DNA of 64,000 bases from Trebonia sp964581815. Its GTDB lineage: Bacteria > Actinomycetota > Actinomycetes > Streptosporangiales > Streptosporangiaceae. This document shows, one piece after another, positions 1 through 7,675 of the stretch (position 1 is its first letter; each line of letters opens with the position of its first letter). Under the pieces are notes generated by a model, which worked only from the letters and a program-made list of their open reading frames with translations, searched no databases and was not told where the DNA came from. A program made the translations under genes and the position numbers. Where the stretch lies: positions 1-64,000 of the forward strand of contig CAZORE010000021.1 of the NCBI GenBank assembly GCA_964581815.1. Direction: 5' to 3'.

Positions 1-98
1 TACCCGGACAGGACTCACACCTGCAAGCCTGGACCAGCTTTCAGGACGCAACATGGCCCCAAGGCTAACGGGACGGCGGGCCCGCCGGGGCGGGCGGG

Positions 99-791
99 TC
101 AGTCGGCCGCGAACCGGGCGAGGACGTCGAAGGGGTCCGGGCCCGCGGGCGGGTAGGTGAGGCGGTCGCGGACGGCCACCACGCCCTGGACGTGGCGGGC
201 GCGGCGGACGACGTCGTGGCCTTGCGTGACGGTCCGCGGCCGGCCGGTCAGGGTGACCACGCCGTCGGTGACCGACACGTCGAACCGCTCGGCGTCCGCC
301 GTCGACTCGCAGACCGCGATGTCGTTCCTGATCTCCTCGCCGATCTCCACGTCCGCGCGGCCGTAGACGGCGAGCACGTCGGCCCGGCTGACGATCCCGG
401 CGAGACGGCCATCCGCGTCGATGACCGGAAGGCGCTTGACCCGGCGCACGTACATCAGCCGGGCGGCGTGCTCGACCGTGTCGTCGGGCGACACGGTCGC
501 CGCGGGTGAGGTCATCAGGTCCTCGGCGGTGACCCCGCGGGCCTTCTCCATCTCGTGCTGATGCAGCAGGCCGGTGATCATGCCCGGCATCCCGCCTTCC
601 CCGCCGCCGAGGGCCAGCTTGGCGAGCAGGTCGGACTCGGAGACGACGCCGATCACGTGGCCGTCGTCGTCAAGCACGGGAAAGGCGCTGACCCGGAACT
701 GCCGCAGCGAGGCGGCGATCGCCGCGAACGGCGTGTCATGCTCCACCCAGACCACCTGGGTGGTCATCACGTCCTTGACGGATGCGTTCAT
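99..791 (-). CDS. CBS-pair and BON domain protein
   Basis: Likely soluble stress or energy sensor. Two CBS repeats (about residues 4-60 and 90-150, with GVVSESDLLAKL and GIVSRADVLAVYG) normally bind adenine nucleotides. They are followed by a C-terminal BON domain (about 155-220, VTDGVVTLTGRPRTV). The start ATG at 791 follows a GGAGTGAGG ribosome binding site. It is a close paralogue of the protein at 56215-56886 and shares its domain order with the one at 45192-46100. The gene follows an alcohol dehydrogenase remnant, and both could be read from the divergent promoter region that holds a DevR-like box at 968-981. CBS proteins of this kind belong to the mycobacterial DosR regulon. The domain call is secure; the ligand and role are inferred. 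Confidence 0.88.
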   Translation of the reverse strand: MNASVKDVMTTQVVWVEHDTPFAAIAASLRQFRVSAFPVLDDDGHVIGVVSESDLLAKLALGGGEGGMPGMITGLLHQHEMEKARGVTAEDLMTSPAATVSPDDTVEHAARLMYVRRVKRLPVIDADGRLAGIVSRADVLAVYGRADVEIGEEIRNDIAVCESTADAERFDVSVTDGVVTLTGRPRTVTQGHDVVRRARHVQGVVAVRDRLTYPPAGPDPFDVLARFAAD

Positions 792-797
792 CGCGCC

Positions 798-906
798 TCA
801 CTCCTCTTCTTCTTCCTCGCGGGTCAGCACGACCTTGAGCGCGCCGCTCGCGGCGTCGCCGAAGACGCCGTAGGCCCGTTCGCGGCGTCCACCAAGCCGC
901 CCGCAT
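798..906 (-). pseudogene. Zinc-type alcohol dehydrogenase remnant (start and C-terminus only)
   Basis: The minus strand ends with AYGVFGDAASGALKVVL followed by a Glu-rich tail and TGA at 798-800. This is the typical C-terminal signature of GroES-like zinc alcohol dehydrogenases. Upstream, GAGGAGGCCACC then ATG CGG GCG (ATG at 904-906) looks like an intact ribosome binding site and the first codons of such a gene, but in another frame. I read this as an almost complete internal deletion that kept both ends. It lies 6 nt upstream of the CBS-BON start, so an adh-CBS operon probably existed. It is too short to be functional, and the ADH assignment rests on about 20 residues. Confidence 0.5.
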
Positions 907-967
907 GGTGGCCTCCTCGTCGCTTGGCTCCTAATCCAAGCCTCGCTTTGTTCCCCGAGCGAAGGCA

Positions 968-981
968 GGGGCGAAGGTCCC
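968..981. promoter_or_regulatory. Candidate DevR (DosR-like) box
   Basis: GGGGCGAAGGTCCC fits the palindromic core GGGNC-N4-GNCCC of the mycobacterial DevR box. It contains the octamer AAGGTCCC (GGGACCTT on the other strand) that recurs in this window. It sits between the divergent FMN split-barrel gene (start 1074) and the adh remnant/CBS-BON unit (906, 791). Read by eye; not scored. Confidence 0.5.
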
Positions 982-1073
982 AACGGACGGGATGAAGGTC
1001 TGTTCGCCGGCCGTAACCCGTCATCGCTAGGGTTCATCAGTAGGGTCACCAAGCCGGGGAAGGAGCAGTCAGG

Positions 1074-1496
1074 ATGCCTGACCGCGTGATCGAGGAGCTC
1101 GACGAGGACCAGTGCCTCACGCTGATAGCTGAGGGCGGGATCGGACGCATCGCTTACACCAGCCGGTTCGGGCCGGCGGTGCTTCCGGTGAACTACGTGT
1201 GGCAGGACGGGGCGGTCGTGTTCCGCACCGCCGAGAACAGCCCGCTCGATGAGGACCTGCGGACCGGGATCGCCAACGCCGACTACCGGGTGGCGTTCGA
1301 GATCGACAGCATCGACCCGGCGGCCCGGCAGGGCTGGAGCGTCCTCATCCAGGGGCCGGCCCATCATGTCACCGGAGCCGAGGAGGACGCGGCCCGCGAG
1401 ACCGGGGTCGAGCCTTGGGCCCCGGGAGACCGTGAGCTGTTCGTCCGGATCGTGCCGTCCCGCATCACCGGCCGGCGGGTCGGCCCCGCCCGGTAG
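1074..1496 (+). CDS. FMN-binding split-barrel (pyridoxamine 5'-phosphate oxidase-like) protein
   Basis: A 140-residue single-domain split-barrel protein. Such proteins bind FMN or F420, or act as small nitroreductase-like redox proteins. Visible signatures are GRIAYTSRFGPAVLPVNYV near the N-terminus, the central GWSVLIQGPAHHV, and the C-terminal ELFVRIVPSRITGRRV. The ATG at 1074 is 9 nt after GGGGAAGGAG. Paralogues are the C-terminal half of 2820-3548 and the protein at 54323-54766. Homologous small proteins are prominent in the M. tuberculosis DosR regulon. A candidate DevR box lies at 968-981. The cofactor cannot be decided from sequence alone. Confidence 0.85.
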   Translation: MPDRVIEELDEDQCLTLIAEGGIGRIAYTSRFGPAVLPVNYVWQDGAVVFRTAENSPLDEDLRTGIANADYRVAFEIDSIDPAARQGWSVLIQGPAHHVTGAEEDAARETGVEPWAPGDRELFVRIVPSRITGRRVGPAR

Positions 1497-1517
1497 CCAC
1501 GGTTAACCGGCGAAGCT

Positions 1518-1561
1518 AAGCCCGGAATGCCAGGCGGCGCGAGCCGCCGGCTTCCGGGCTT
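1518..1561. terminator. Two-tier hairpin between convergent genes
   Basis: Outer arms AAGCCCGGAA (1518-1527) and TTCCGGGCTT (1552-1561) are perfectly complementary. They enclose an inner GGCGGC-gcga-GCCGCC stem (1533-1548). It sits between the convergent ends of the split-barrel gene (1496) and the USP gene (1576), so it can act as a bidirectional terminator. Confidence 0.7.
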
Positions 1562-1575
1562 GACGCGCGGTCCGG

Positions 1576-1995
1576 TCAGCGAACGATCAGGACGGGCCGG
1601 TCGGTCAGGTGGATGACCTTGTGCGTGGTGCTGCCGATGACCAGTCCGGCCAGGTCGCCGCGGCCGCGCGAGCCCATGACGATGACACCGCAACCGAGCT
1701 CGATGGCGTCCGCGACGATCTCGCGGGCCGCATGGCCGTACATGGTGTTCTTCACCACGCCGTGCGCCTTGACGCCGGCCTGGGTCAAGATCTCGACGGA
1801 CGCCGCGACCTCGGCGTCGGCCTCAGTCAGGGTCTCGCGGGGCGGCAGGACGCCTGCCTTGCTGCCCAGCTCAAACTCGCGCAGGTGCAGCACCCAGACT
1901 TCACCGTTGGACAGCTGGGCCAAGTCCCGGGCCGCCAGGACCGCGCGGTCGGAAACCGGTGACTTGTCGATCGCGACCAGGATCTTGTCGTACAT
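1576..1995 (-). CDS. Universal stress protein (single domain)
   Basis: A 139-residue UspA-fold protein. It starts MYDKILVAIDKS, with the Asp of the ATP-binding fold after strand 1. The C-terminal GSRGRGDLAGLVIGSTTHKV fits the ATP-binding G-2x-G-9x-G-(S/T) motif, and it ends RPVLIVR. ATP-binding USPs are major members of the mycobacterial DosR regulon and control growth arrest there. The start ATG at 1995 follows an AAGGGATAAGGG purine stretch. The nearest DevR-like box (2153-2166) is about 160 bp upstream, in the region shared with the divergent cyclic-nucleotide-binding gene. Confidence 0.88.
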   Translation of the reverse strand: MYDKILVAIDKSPVSDRAVLAARDLAQLSNGEVWVLHLREFELGSKAGVLPPRETLTEADAEVAASVEILTQAGVKAHGVVKNTMYGHAAREIVADAIELGCGVIVMGSRGRGDLAGLVIGSTTHKVIHLTDRPVLIVR

Positions 1996-2152
1996 GACCC
2001 TTATCCCTTCTCTATGCGGGGAACCGGCAAAGTCTGCGCTTTTCCCTTTCTTCTTTCTTTACCGCTGCATAAGGACCGGGTGAAGTGACGTTGGTCTGGA
2101 CGTACGCCCTTTCCGGTTGGGGCGGCGGCGAGGGCGGATGTCATCAAGCCAC

Positions 2153-2166
2153 GGGACCTCTGGCCC
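2153..2166. promoter_or_regulatory. Candidate DevR box in a divergent promoter region
   Basis: GGGACCTCTGGCCC is a full match to GGGNC-N4-GNCCC. It lies 74 bp before the cyclic-nucleotide-binding gene (2241, plus) and about 160 bp before the USP gene (1995, minus). Confidence 0.5.
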
Positions 2167-2240
2167 TGACGTCCGAGCCGGCCTCGTCGCATGCTGAGTG
2201 CGGAGCGGGAGTAACCGCACTCCAGCAGGGGGTGATCGCA

Positions 2241-2720
2241 ATGATGCAGGTCACAGGAAAGGTTCTGGCCGCGCAAAGGTTCCTGAACGGCATGGCGGCC
2301 GACCAGCTCGACGAGCTGGCCACGACGGCGGCGGAGGTCGTGTTCCCGGTGGGATACCGGGTCTTCGCGGAGGGGGGCTACGCCGACAAGTTCTGGCTGA
2401 TCGAGTCCGGCCACGTCGCCGTGACCGTGCAGGTGCCCGGCGAGGGCGCGGCGGTCATCGCGAACGTCGGCATCGGCGGGCCGCTTGGCTGGTCCTGGCT
2501 GACTCCGTCCCATAAGTGGGCGTTCAGCGCGGTATGCGTCACCGAGGTCAAGGCCTACGAATTCAACGTCTTGGCCGTCCGGGAGCGCTGCCTGGCCGAC
2601 CCGGCTCTCGGGGACGAGCTGACGAGGCGCCTGTTCCAGGTGCTCGCCGGACGCCTCCAGGACATCAGGGCCGCCCTCGTCACCAGAGGCGAGGACGCCA
2701 GCCGGTACGCCGCATCGTGA
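2241..2720 (+). CDS. Stand-alone cyclic-nucleotide-binding domain protein
   Basis: A 159-residue cNMP-binding beta-roll of the Crp/Fnr type without any helix-turn-helix: the sequence ends about 25 residues after the C-helix (LFQVLAGRLQDIRAALV). The core is visible as VFAEGGYADKFWLIESGHVAV and GPLGWSWLTP. The phosphate-binding cassette is degenerate and lacks the usual RxA motif of cAMP binders. The start was set at ATG 2241 because CAGGGGGTGA precedes it; the frame opens further upstream at 2085 without a ribosome binding site. It is a paralogue of 27319-27786 inside the hydrogenase operon (both have GWSWL or GFSWL followed by a Trp/Phe-containing segment). It cannot bind DNA itself, so it is probably a ligand-sensing partner protein. 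Confidence 0.75.
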   Translation: MMQVTGKVLAAQRFLNGMAADQLDELATTAAEVVFPVGYRVFAEGGYADKFWLIESGHVAVTVQVPGEGAAVIANVGIGGPLGWSWLTPSHKWAFSAVCVTEVKAYEFNVLAVRERCLADPALGDELTRRLFQVLAGRLQDIRAALVTRGEDASRYAAS

Positions 2721-2740
2721 CCGGACTCGGTGCCTCCAGC

Positions 2741-2781
2741 GTGGCGCCGCCGCCCCTTCCGGGCGACGGCGCCACTCTTTT
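2741..2781 (+). terminator. Intrinsic-like terminator
   Basis: GTGGCGCCG (2741-2749) pairs perfectly with CGGCGCCAC (2767-2775) and is followed by TCTTTTCC. It is 20 nt after the stop of the cyclic-nucleotide-binding gene and also lies beyond the convergent gene's end at 2820. Confidence 0.65.
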
Positions 2782-2819
2782 CCCCGCCCTTCCCTGCCCT
2801 TCCCCGCCCAGCGCGCCGG

Positions 2820-3548
2820 CTACTGCGACCGGATGCGGCGGCCGGCGAGCTGGGTCGGGACGATTCTGACGAACAGGTCGTGTTCCCCGGCGGGCCACGG
2901 TCGCAGGCCGCATTCCTCCCGGAGCTTCCGCAGCTCGCCCGGCTGCAGGACCCGGTGAGCCTCGCCGCGGACAAGCACGCTCCATCCCTGGCCGAGCTCG
3001 AGGTCAAAGTGGTCTGCCTCGAAGGAGACCGGGCCGTCGGCGTGGGCGGCGATGAGCGAGCCCGAGCCGGTCCTGATCACGAGAGTGCGCGCCGTCACCG
3101 CGTAGTTCACCGGCAGGACCGCCAGGCCGGCTGCGGTGCCGAAGGCGATCCGGCCGATCCCCTGAGGCCCCAGCAGCCGGTAACACTCGGCCGGGAACAG
3201 GCGGTCGACCACGCCCGCCGCGCCCCAGCACGCCTGGCCTGGATCGCGGCCGGGCGGTGCCTGCTGCCCAGCGCCGAGCAGGGCCGCGGACGTGGTGCGC
3301 AGCGCCGCGGCCAGCCGGCGCAGCGTGGCGGCACCCGGCTGGCCCGGGAAGTTCTCCAGGTACGCCAGGTAACGCGGTTCAATGCCTGCCCGGTTGGCTA
3401 CCTGGCTCACGCTGAGCTTCAGCTCCGCTCGCCGCGCCGCCAGCCGCCTGCTGAGGTCACCGGGATCGCGCGGCACCGGCCAGTGCCAGGGACCGTCTCC
3501 GCCTTCTGCCGCCCGCGCGGTCGCGCCGTGCACCTGGTCCACGGTCAT
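2820..3548 (-). CDS. HTH (Xre-type) fused to FMN split-barrel domain
   Basis: A 242-residue fusion. Residues about 30-90 form a Cro/C1-type helix-turn-helix (LSRRLAARRAELKLSVSQVA, then RAGIEPRYLAYLE). After a linker, residues 115-242 form a split-barrel like the protein at 1074 (GRIAFGTAAGLAVLPVNYAV, GWSVLVRGEAHRV, DLFVRIVPTQLAGRRI). This suggests a transcription factor whose DNA binding responds to a flavin, F420 or redox ligand. The start ATG at 3548 follows GAGGTGG; the frame opens further upstream without such a signal. DevR-like boxes at 3613 and 3635 lie upstream. HTH-split-barrel fusions occur in actinobacteria; the ligand is unknown. Confidence 0.8.
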   Translation of the reverse strand: MTVDQVHGATARAAEGGDGPWHWPVPRDPGDLSRRLAARRAELKLSVSQVANRAGIEPRYLAYLENFPGQPGAATLRRLAAALRTTSAALLGAGQQAPPGRDPGQACWGAAGVVDRLFPAECYRLLGPQGIGRIAFGTAAGLAVLPVNYAVTARTLVIRTGSGSLIAAHADGPVSFEADHFDLELGQGWSVLVRGEAHRVLQPGELRKLREECGLRPWPAGEHDLFVRIVPTQLAGRRIRSQ

Positions 3549-3612
3549 CACAACCACCTCGATTCCACTGTCTGCTTGCTCCCAGCCTGTCGGTGCGGGC
3601 CGCCACGTAAGA

Positions 3613-3626
3613 GGGGCTTTCGGGCC
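3613..3626. promoter_or_regulatory. Weaker DevR-like box
   Basis: GGGGCTTTCGGGCC matches the box core except one position of the right half. It starts 22 bp before a perfect box at 3635, which is consistent with tandem sites two helical turns apart. Confidence 0.35.
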
Positions 3627-3634
3627 GGCTATCC

Positions 3635-3648
3635 GGGACCTGAGGCCC
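3635..3648. promoter_or_regulatory. Candidate DevR box upstream of HTH-split-barrel gene
   Basis: GGGACCTGAGGCCC is a full match to GGGNC-N4-GNCCC. It lies about 90 bp upstream of the minus-strand start at 3548. Confidence 0.5.
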
Positions 3649-3723
3649 AGGCTCGCGGTAAATGGGCTGATCAGCCCCGCGCGGGAAGGAGGCCGGGATG
3701 GCCGGCCCGCGGTCACTCGGTGA

Positions 3724-4263
3724 TCATGCCCGGGCGGCAGCCGCGTCGGCGGTTTCGGCGATCAGCGCACCCCACGAGCGGGCCCGTGCGGCCTCGCCGG
3801 GTAGCAGCGTGTTCGTGCTGCTGACGAGGAAGCTTTCCGGTGGGACGACCAGGCGGCAGCCGCGCCCGCGCAGCAGCCGCGCGATGCCCCGGCTGGCGCG
3901 GCCGGTCAGCGCGGGGATCCCGCTGAGCCGGGTGTCGAAGGACGCGGCGAGCACGTTCTCGGCATCCAGCCCGGCCAGCCATGCGCGCATGCCCGGGCCG
4001 TCGGCGTCAGGGTCAAGCGTCAGCCCGCTGCCCGGCCTGCCGGCCGTTCCCGCCGCCGACCGCCGGGAAGCGACGCTAGGCATGCCGTGCATGTGCGTCG
4101 GGCTTCCGGCGACGATCAGGTCGGCCGCGGCGACCAGCTCGCGGCTGGCCCGGGTCACCGGCACCACGGTCACCTCGTGCGTGGCGCGCAGCCCGGCGGC
4201 GATATCGATCGCGACCGACCGCGTGTTCCCGTACATGGATTCATAAACCACGAGCGCCCGCAT
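3724..4263 (-). CDS. Flavodoxin-domain protein
   Basis: A 179-residue flavodoxin-like FMN-binding electron carrier or oxidoreductase. The N-terminal MRALVVYESMYGNTRSVA carries the phosphate-binding loop of flavodoxins (S-M-Y-G-N-T), and VAAADLIVAGSPTHMHGMPS supplies the isoalloxazine-side loop. The ATG at 4263 was chosen because GGAAAGGA lies 10 nt upstream; the GTG three codons earlier is too close to it. It may serve the PFOR/hydrogenase electron pool encoded later in the window, but that link is inference. Candidate DevR boxes at 4339 and 4405 lie in the region shared with the divergent transporter gene. Confidence 0.82.
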   Translation of the reverse strand: MRALVVYESMYGNTRSVAIDIAAGLRATHEVTVVPVTRASRELVAAADLIVAGSPTHMHGMPSVASRRSAAGTAGRPGSGLTLDPDADGPGMRAWLAGLDAENVLAASFDTRLSGIPALTGRASRGIARLLRGRGCRLVVPPESFLVSSTNTLLPGEAARARSWGALIAETADAAAARA

Positions 4264-4338
4264 GATAACCACGTCCTTTCCAGTTCAAGCACACCCCTGA
4301 GTGGCCCAGTCCCCTAGGGGCCTTGGCCTGCGCTGACT

Positions 4339-4352
4339 GGGACAAAGGTCGC
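4339..4352. promoter_or_regulatory. Candidate DevR-like box
   Basis: GGGACAAAGGTCGC matches the core at all but one fixed position, with the AAAGGTC pattern seen at 46963. It lies between the flavodoxin (4263, minus) and transporter (4474, plus) starts. Confidence 0.42.
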
Positions 4353-4404
4353 GAGCCCGGCCGGGAATCAGCGGTCAACTCACGTCATCGGATGCCTGAG
4401 GTCC

Positions 4405-4418
4405 CTGACCAAGGGCCC
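4405..4418. promoter_or_regulatory. Half-conserved DevR-like box
   Basis: CTGACCAAGGGCCC has one good half (GGGCCCTTGG on the minus strand) and one degenerate half. It lies 56 bp before the transporter start. Confidence 0.3.
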
Positions 4419-4473
4419 TGATCCTGGCCGGGGTCCGGCGGTTGGCTAGTTGTAGCGATGTCAGGAGGACACG

Positions 4474-6819
4474 ATGGCGGCAGTGATCACGGCCCGGGCG
4501 ACCAGTGAACCGCCGTCCGCTCACCCGGCGCGCGTGGCGACTGAGCCCCCGGATGGCTTCTGGTACTTGGTCAAGTGCCGGGTGCTGGGGCCGCCGCTGG
4601 TGACCGGACAGCTGGCCGGCGAGCGGCTGTCGCGGCCGCTGGCGCTCGGCGTGCTGTCCTGCGACGGGCTGTCCTCGGCCGCGTACGGCACCGAGGAGAT
4701 CCTGTACGCGCTGCTGCCGTTCTTCGGGCTGGCCGCGTTCACCCTCGTACTGCCGCTGACGCTGGTTGTCCTGTTCGGCGTGCTGCTCGTCGTGCTGTCC
4801 TACCGCGAGGTCGTCTCCGTGTACACGAGGGCGGGCGGCTCGTACGTGGTGGCCAGGGAAAACTTCGGGCCGCGGGTCGCCCAGGTGGCCGCCGTGGCGC
4901 TCCTCATCGACTACGTGGTCACGGTCGCGGTGCAGACCGCCGCCGGAAGCGCCGCGATCGTTTCCGCGTTTCCTGCGCTGTCCCGCATCCCCGTGATCGG
5001 CCCGAGAATCCTGCTGGTCATCTCGGTCGCCGCGATCGGCGTCATGTGCCTTGGCAACCTGCGCGGCATCCGCGAGGCAGGCCGCGTGTTCGCGCTGCCG
5101 ACCTACTTGTTCGCCGGCTCGTTGCTCGTCATGGTCGCCGCCGGCCTGGTCCGCGAGCTGACCGGCGGCCTGCCGCGGATCGTGCCCGCCGCCGGCGCGG
5201 TCGGCATCGGCTCGCACTCGGGGCTGATCGCCGTCGGCGCCGTCTACGTGATGGCGAAGGCGTTCGCCAACGGCGGGTCGTCGCTTACCGGGATCGAGGC
5301 CGTGTCCAACGCGGTCAGCGCACTGCGACCGCCGGAAGGGCGGCACGCGCGGCAGATCCTCGCCACGCAGGGCACGATCGTGGCCATCCTGATCGCGGGC
5401 ATCTCCTGGCTGGCCCACGTCACCCACGCGATCCCGTACACGGCCGGCTTCCCCACGGTGCTCGCGCAGGAGGCGAGCGCCGTGTTCGGCCACAGTACGG
5501 CCGGGCAGGTCATGTTCTTCGTCGTGCAGGCCGCGACCGCCGCGATCTTGTTCACCGGCGGGAACACCAGCTTCACCGGGTTCCCGTTCCTCGCCAGCTT
5601 CGTCGCGGAAGACTCGTTCCTGCCCCGCTGGCTGGGCAGGCGGGGGCACCGGCTGGCGTTCTCCAACGGGATCATCCTGCTGGCCGCGCTATCGGTGTCG
5701 CTGATGCTGGTGGCAGGCGCGACGGTGGACGCCCTCATACCGTTCTACGCGATCGGCGTGTTCACCGGGTTCGCGATGGCCGGGTTCGGGATGGCCCGGT
5801 ATCACCGCAGGACCAGGGAGCCTGGCTGGCGGCGGCGGCTGGTGATCAACATGGCGGGCGGGGTGTACACCGCGCTGGTGGTGCTGCTGTTCGCGGTGGT
5901 CAAGTTCACCGAGGGCGCGTGGCTGATCGTGATCGTCTTCCCGGTGCTCGTGTTCGCCCTCATCCGGCTCAACGGGGAGTACCGGGCCGAGGCCGCGTGC
6001 CTCGCAGAATCCGGCCACGACGCCCCGCGCTCGCAGCCGCCGAACTTCTCCCGCCGCGTTGTGCTGCTGCTTGCCGACGACTACGACCTGGCAACCGTCG
6101 CGGCGCTCAGGTACGCAAGGAGCCTGCGGCCCACCGTGCTGCGCGCGGTTCACTTCAACGTGGACAGCGCGCGGGCTGACCGGCTGCGCCAGGAATGGGT
6201 GCAGGCCGGCACCGGGATCCCGCTTGAGCTGGCCGACTGCCCGGACCGCCGCCTCGCCCACGCGGCAGCCAGGCTGGCCACCTCGCTTGCCGCCGATCCT
6301 GGCACGCACGTCACCGTGGTGCTGCCGCGCCGCAGCTACCCGCCGCTTGCCGGGCGGCTGCTGCACGATCACACCGCGGACCGGATCGCCCGCGTGGTCA
6401 GCCGGGTTCATAACGCCACCGCCACGATCGTCCCCTACGACGTGGGGCACAAAGTGGAACGGGAACGGGCGAGGCGGGTCAGGCCGGCCGCGACGGCGCG
6501 GCCGGGCAGGCTTGAATCCTACGAGCGCCCCGCACCGCCACCAGGAACCGACCCGATCGGGTCGCTGGGCCAGCCCGGTCACGCCACCGTCGAGGGCCGC
6601 CTGCGCGCGGCCGAGATCCGGCCCAGCCGGCCGGCCGGGACCAGCGTGCTGGCGTGCGAGGTCGCCGACTCGACCGGAGAGCTGACGGCCGTGTTCCTCG
6701 GCCGGGCGCACATCGCCGGCCTCGAACCGGGCAACCGCATCCGGCTGGCGGGCCGGGTCGCGATCGGTGCCGACGGCCGCCCGGTGATGACCAATCCCGC
6801 CTACGAGCTGCTGCCCTAG
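4474..6819 (+). CDS. APC-superfamily (KimA-like) transporter with USP-like and OB-fold C-terminal regions
   Basis: A 781-residue fusion. Residues about 50-510 form a 12-helix APC permease (GVLSCDGLSSAAYGTEEILY, TRAGGSYVVARENFGP, GGNTSFTGFPFLASFVAEDS), resembling KimA-type potassium/proton importers. Residues about 530-650 are a cytosolic alpha/beta region like a universal stress domain (VVLLLADDYDLATVAALRYA). The last 90 residues look like a small OB fold (GHATVEGRLRAAEIRPSR to GNRIRLAGRVAIGADG). OB-fold proteins are usually separate genes beside K+ transport genes in actinobacteria, so this fusion is unusual. The ATG at 4474 follows TCAGGAGGA. The substrate is inferred and could also be an amino acid. 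Confidence 0.78.
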   Translation: MAAVITARATSEPPSAHPARVATEPPDGFWYLVKCRVLGPPLVTGQLAGERLSRPLALGVLSCDGLSSAAYGTEEILYALLPFFGLAAFTLVLPLTLVVLFGVLLVVLSYREVVSVYTRAGGSYVVARENFGPRVAQVAAVALLIDYVVTVAVQTAAGSAAIVSAFPALSRIPVIGPRILLVISVAAIGVMCLGNLRGIREAGRVFALPTYLFAGSLLVMVAAGLVRELTGGLPRIVPAAGAVGIGSHSGLIAVGAVYVMAKAFANGGSSLTGIEAVSNAVSALRPPEGRHARQILATQGTIVAILIAGISWLAHVTHAIPYTAGFPTVLAQEASAVFGHSTAGQVMFFVVQAATAAILFTGGNTSFTGFPFLASFVAEDSFLPRWLGRRGHRLAFSNGIILLAALSVSLMLVAGATVDALIPFYAIGVFTGFAMAGFGMARYHRRTREPGWRRRLVINMAGGVYTALVVLLFAVVKFTEGAWLIVIVFPVLVFALIRLNGEYRAEAACLAESGHDAPRSQPPNFSRRVVLLLADDYDLATVAALRYARSLRPTVLRAVHFNVDSARADRLRQEWVQAGTGIPLELADCPDRRLAHAAARLATSLAADPGTHVTVVLPRRSYPPLAGRLLHDHTADRIARVVSRVHNATATIVPYDVGHKVERERARRVRPAATARPGRLESYERPAPPPGTDPIGSLGQPGHATVEGRLRAAEIRPSRPAGTSVLACEVADSTGELTAVFLGRAHIAGLEPGNRIRLAGRVAIGADGRPVMTNPAYELLP

Positions 6820-6893
6820 CGACAAGACACGCCCGCGCAGCTCCGCTGGCTCTGACCGCGCCGCATGCACCGGGCCAGCGGACCGCTAATAGC

Positions 6894-6907
6894 GGGACGT
6901 CCGGCCC
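6894..6907. promoter_or_regulatory. Candidate DevR-like box
   Basis: GGGACGTCCGGCCC matches the core at all fixed positions, but its centre lacks the usual CTT. It lies 67 bp before the SRPBCC gene start at 6974. Confidence 0.35.
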
Positions 6908-6973
6908 TAGCGCCCGGGTGCTGCCGCGGCGAGGCTGGAAGGTGAATGTAAGGCAACGACCAAGGGGATAACC

Positions 6974-7615
6974 ATGAATACCAGGCGTGCCTTGATGACC
7001 TTGAGCGCAGGCGCGGCAGCCACCCTCGGCCCGGCCGCTTACCTGCTCTTCTTCCGCAGCCGGTGCCTCAACTGGGGCGCCCGGGCCGACGAGGTCGCGG
7101 CGAAGCTGCCAGGCGACGAGTTGCTTGCCGACCCCGGCCTGGTGACCACGCGCGCCATCACCATCCACGCGCCCGCCGGGGCGATCTGGCCCTGGCTGGC
7201 GCAGATGGGCAGCGGCCGCGGCGGCGCCTACAGCTACGACTGGATCGAGAACCTGCTCGGCCTGAACATGCACAGCGCCGAGGAGATCCTTCCCGAGTAC
7301 CAGGACATCAAGGCCGGCGACGAGCTACCCCTCGGCGGGCATTCCCCCGTCATGCGGGTGGAGGTTGCCGACCCGCCGCGCGCCCTGGCGGTCCGCAGCA
7401 CCGACCAGGCCTGGGCATGGATCTTCGCACTGCTACCCGAAGGCGACTCGACCAGGCTGATCAGCAGGAACAGGATCGCCACCAAGGCCCTGTCCCCCGC
7501 GAGCCGCCTGTTCTACCTGCTGTTCATGGAGCCGGGCAGCCTGGTGATGGAGCGCAAGATGCTGCTCGGCATCAAGCGGCGCGCCGAGCACGGAGAGTAC
7601 GCCACCGGCGAGTGA
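6974..7615 (+). CDS. SRPBCC (START-like) family protein with N-terminal hydrophobic anchor
   Basis: A 213-residue protein. Residues 1-30 (MNTRRALMTLSAGAAATLGP, then AAYLLFF) form a signal-like or membrane-anchor segment. The rest reads as a polyketide-cyclase/START-like fold (ITIHAPAGAIWPWLAQMG near the start of the domain, and a C-terminal helix FMEPGSLVMERKMLLGIKRR). Such proteins bind hydrophobic ligands, and no enzymatic residue can be named. The ATG at 6974 is preceded by AAGGGGATAACC. A DevR-like box at 6894 is the only regulatory hint. Confidence 0.72.
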   Translation: MNTRRALMTLSAGAAATLGPAAYLLFFRSRCLNWGARADEVAAKLPGDELLADPGLVTTRAITIHAPAGAIWPWLAQMGSGRGGAYSYDWIENLLGLNMHSAEEILPEYQDIKAGDELPLGGHSPVMRVEVADPPRALAVRSTDQAWAWIFALLPEGDSTRLISRNRIATKALSPASRLFYLLFMEPGSLVMERKMLLGIKRRAEHGEYATGE

Positions 7616-7675
7616 ACCAGGACGCCAGGCACCTGGCCTGCGCGCCGCAGCCCCGCGTCTGCGCGGCCATTTGTC

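Noticed and set aside
1..30. T-arm-like sequence GCAGG-TGTGAGT-CCTGT on the minus strand, possible tRNA end
   Set aside because: No matching acceptor or anticodon arm is present in the next 75 bases and the loop lacks the standard TTC pattern.
798..1367. Minus-strand frame of 189 codons opposite the split-barrel gene
   Set aside because: Only the last about 30 codons resemble a protein (ADH C-terminus). The rest is antisense to a well-supported gene, so only the remnant was kept.
2085..2240. Upstream extension of the cyclic-nucleotide-binding gene
   Set aside because: The frame is open but the sequence is Gly-rich, overlaps a DevR-like box and has no ribosome binding site; ATG 2241 is well placed.
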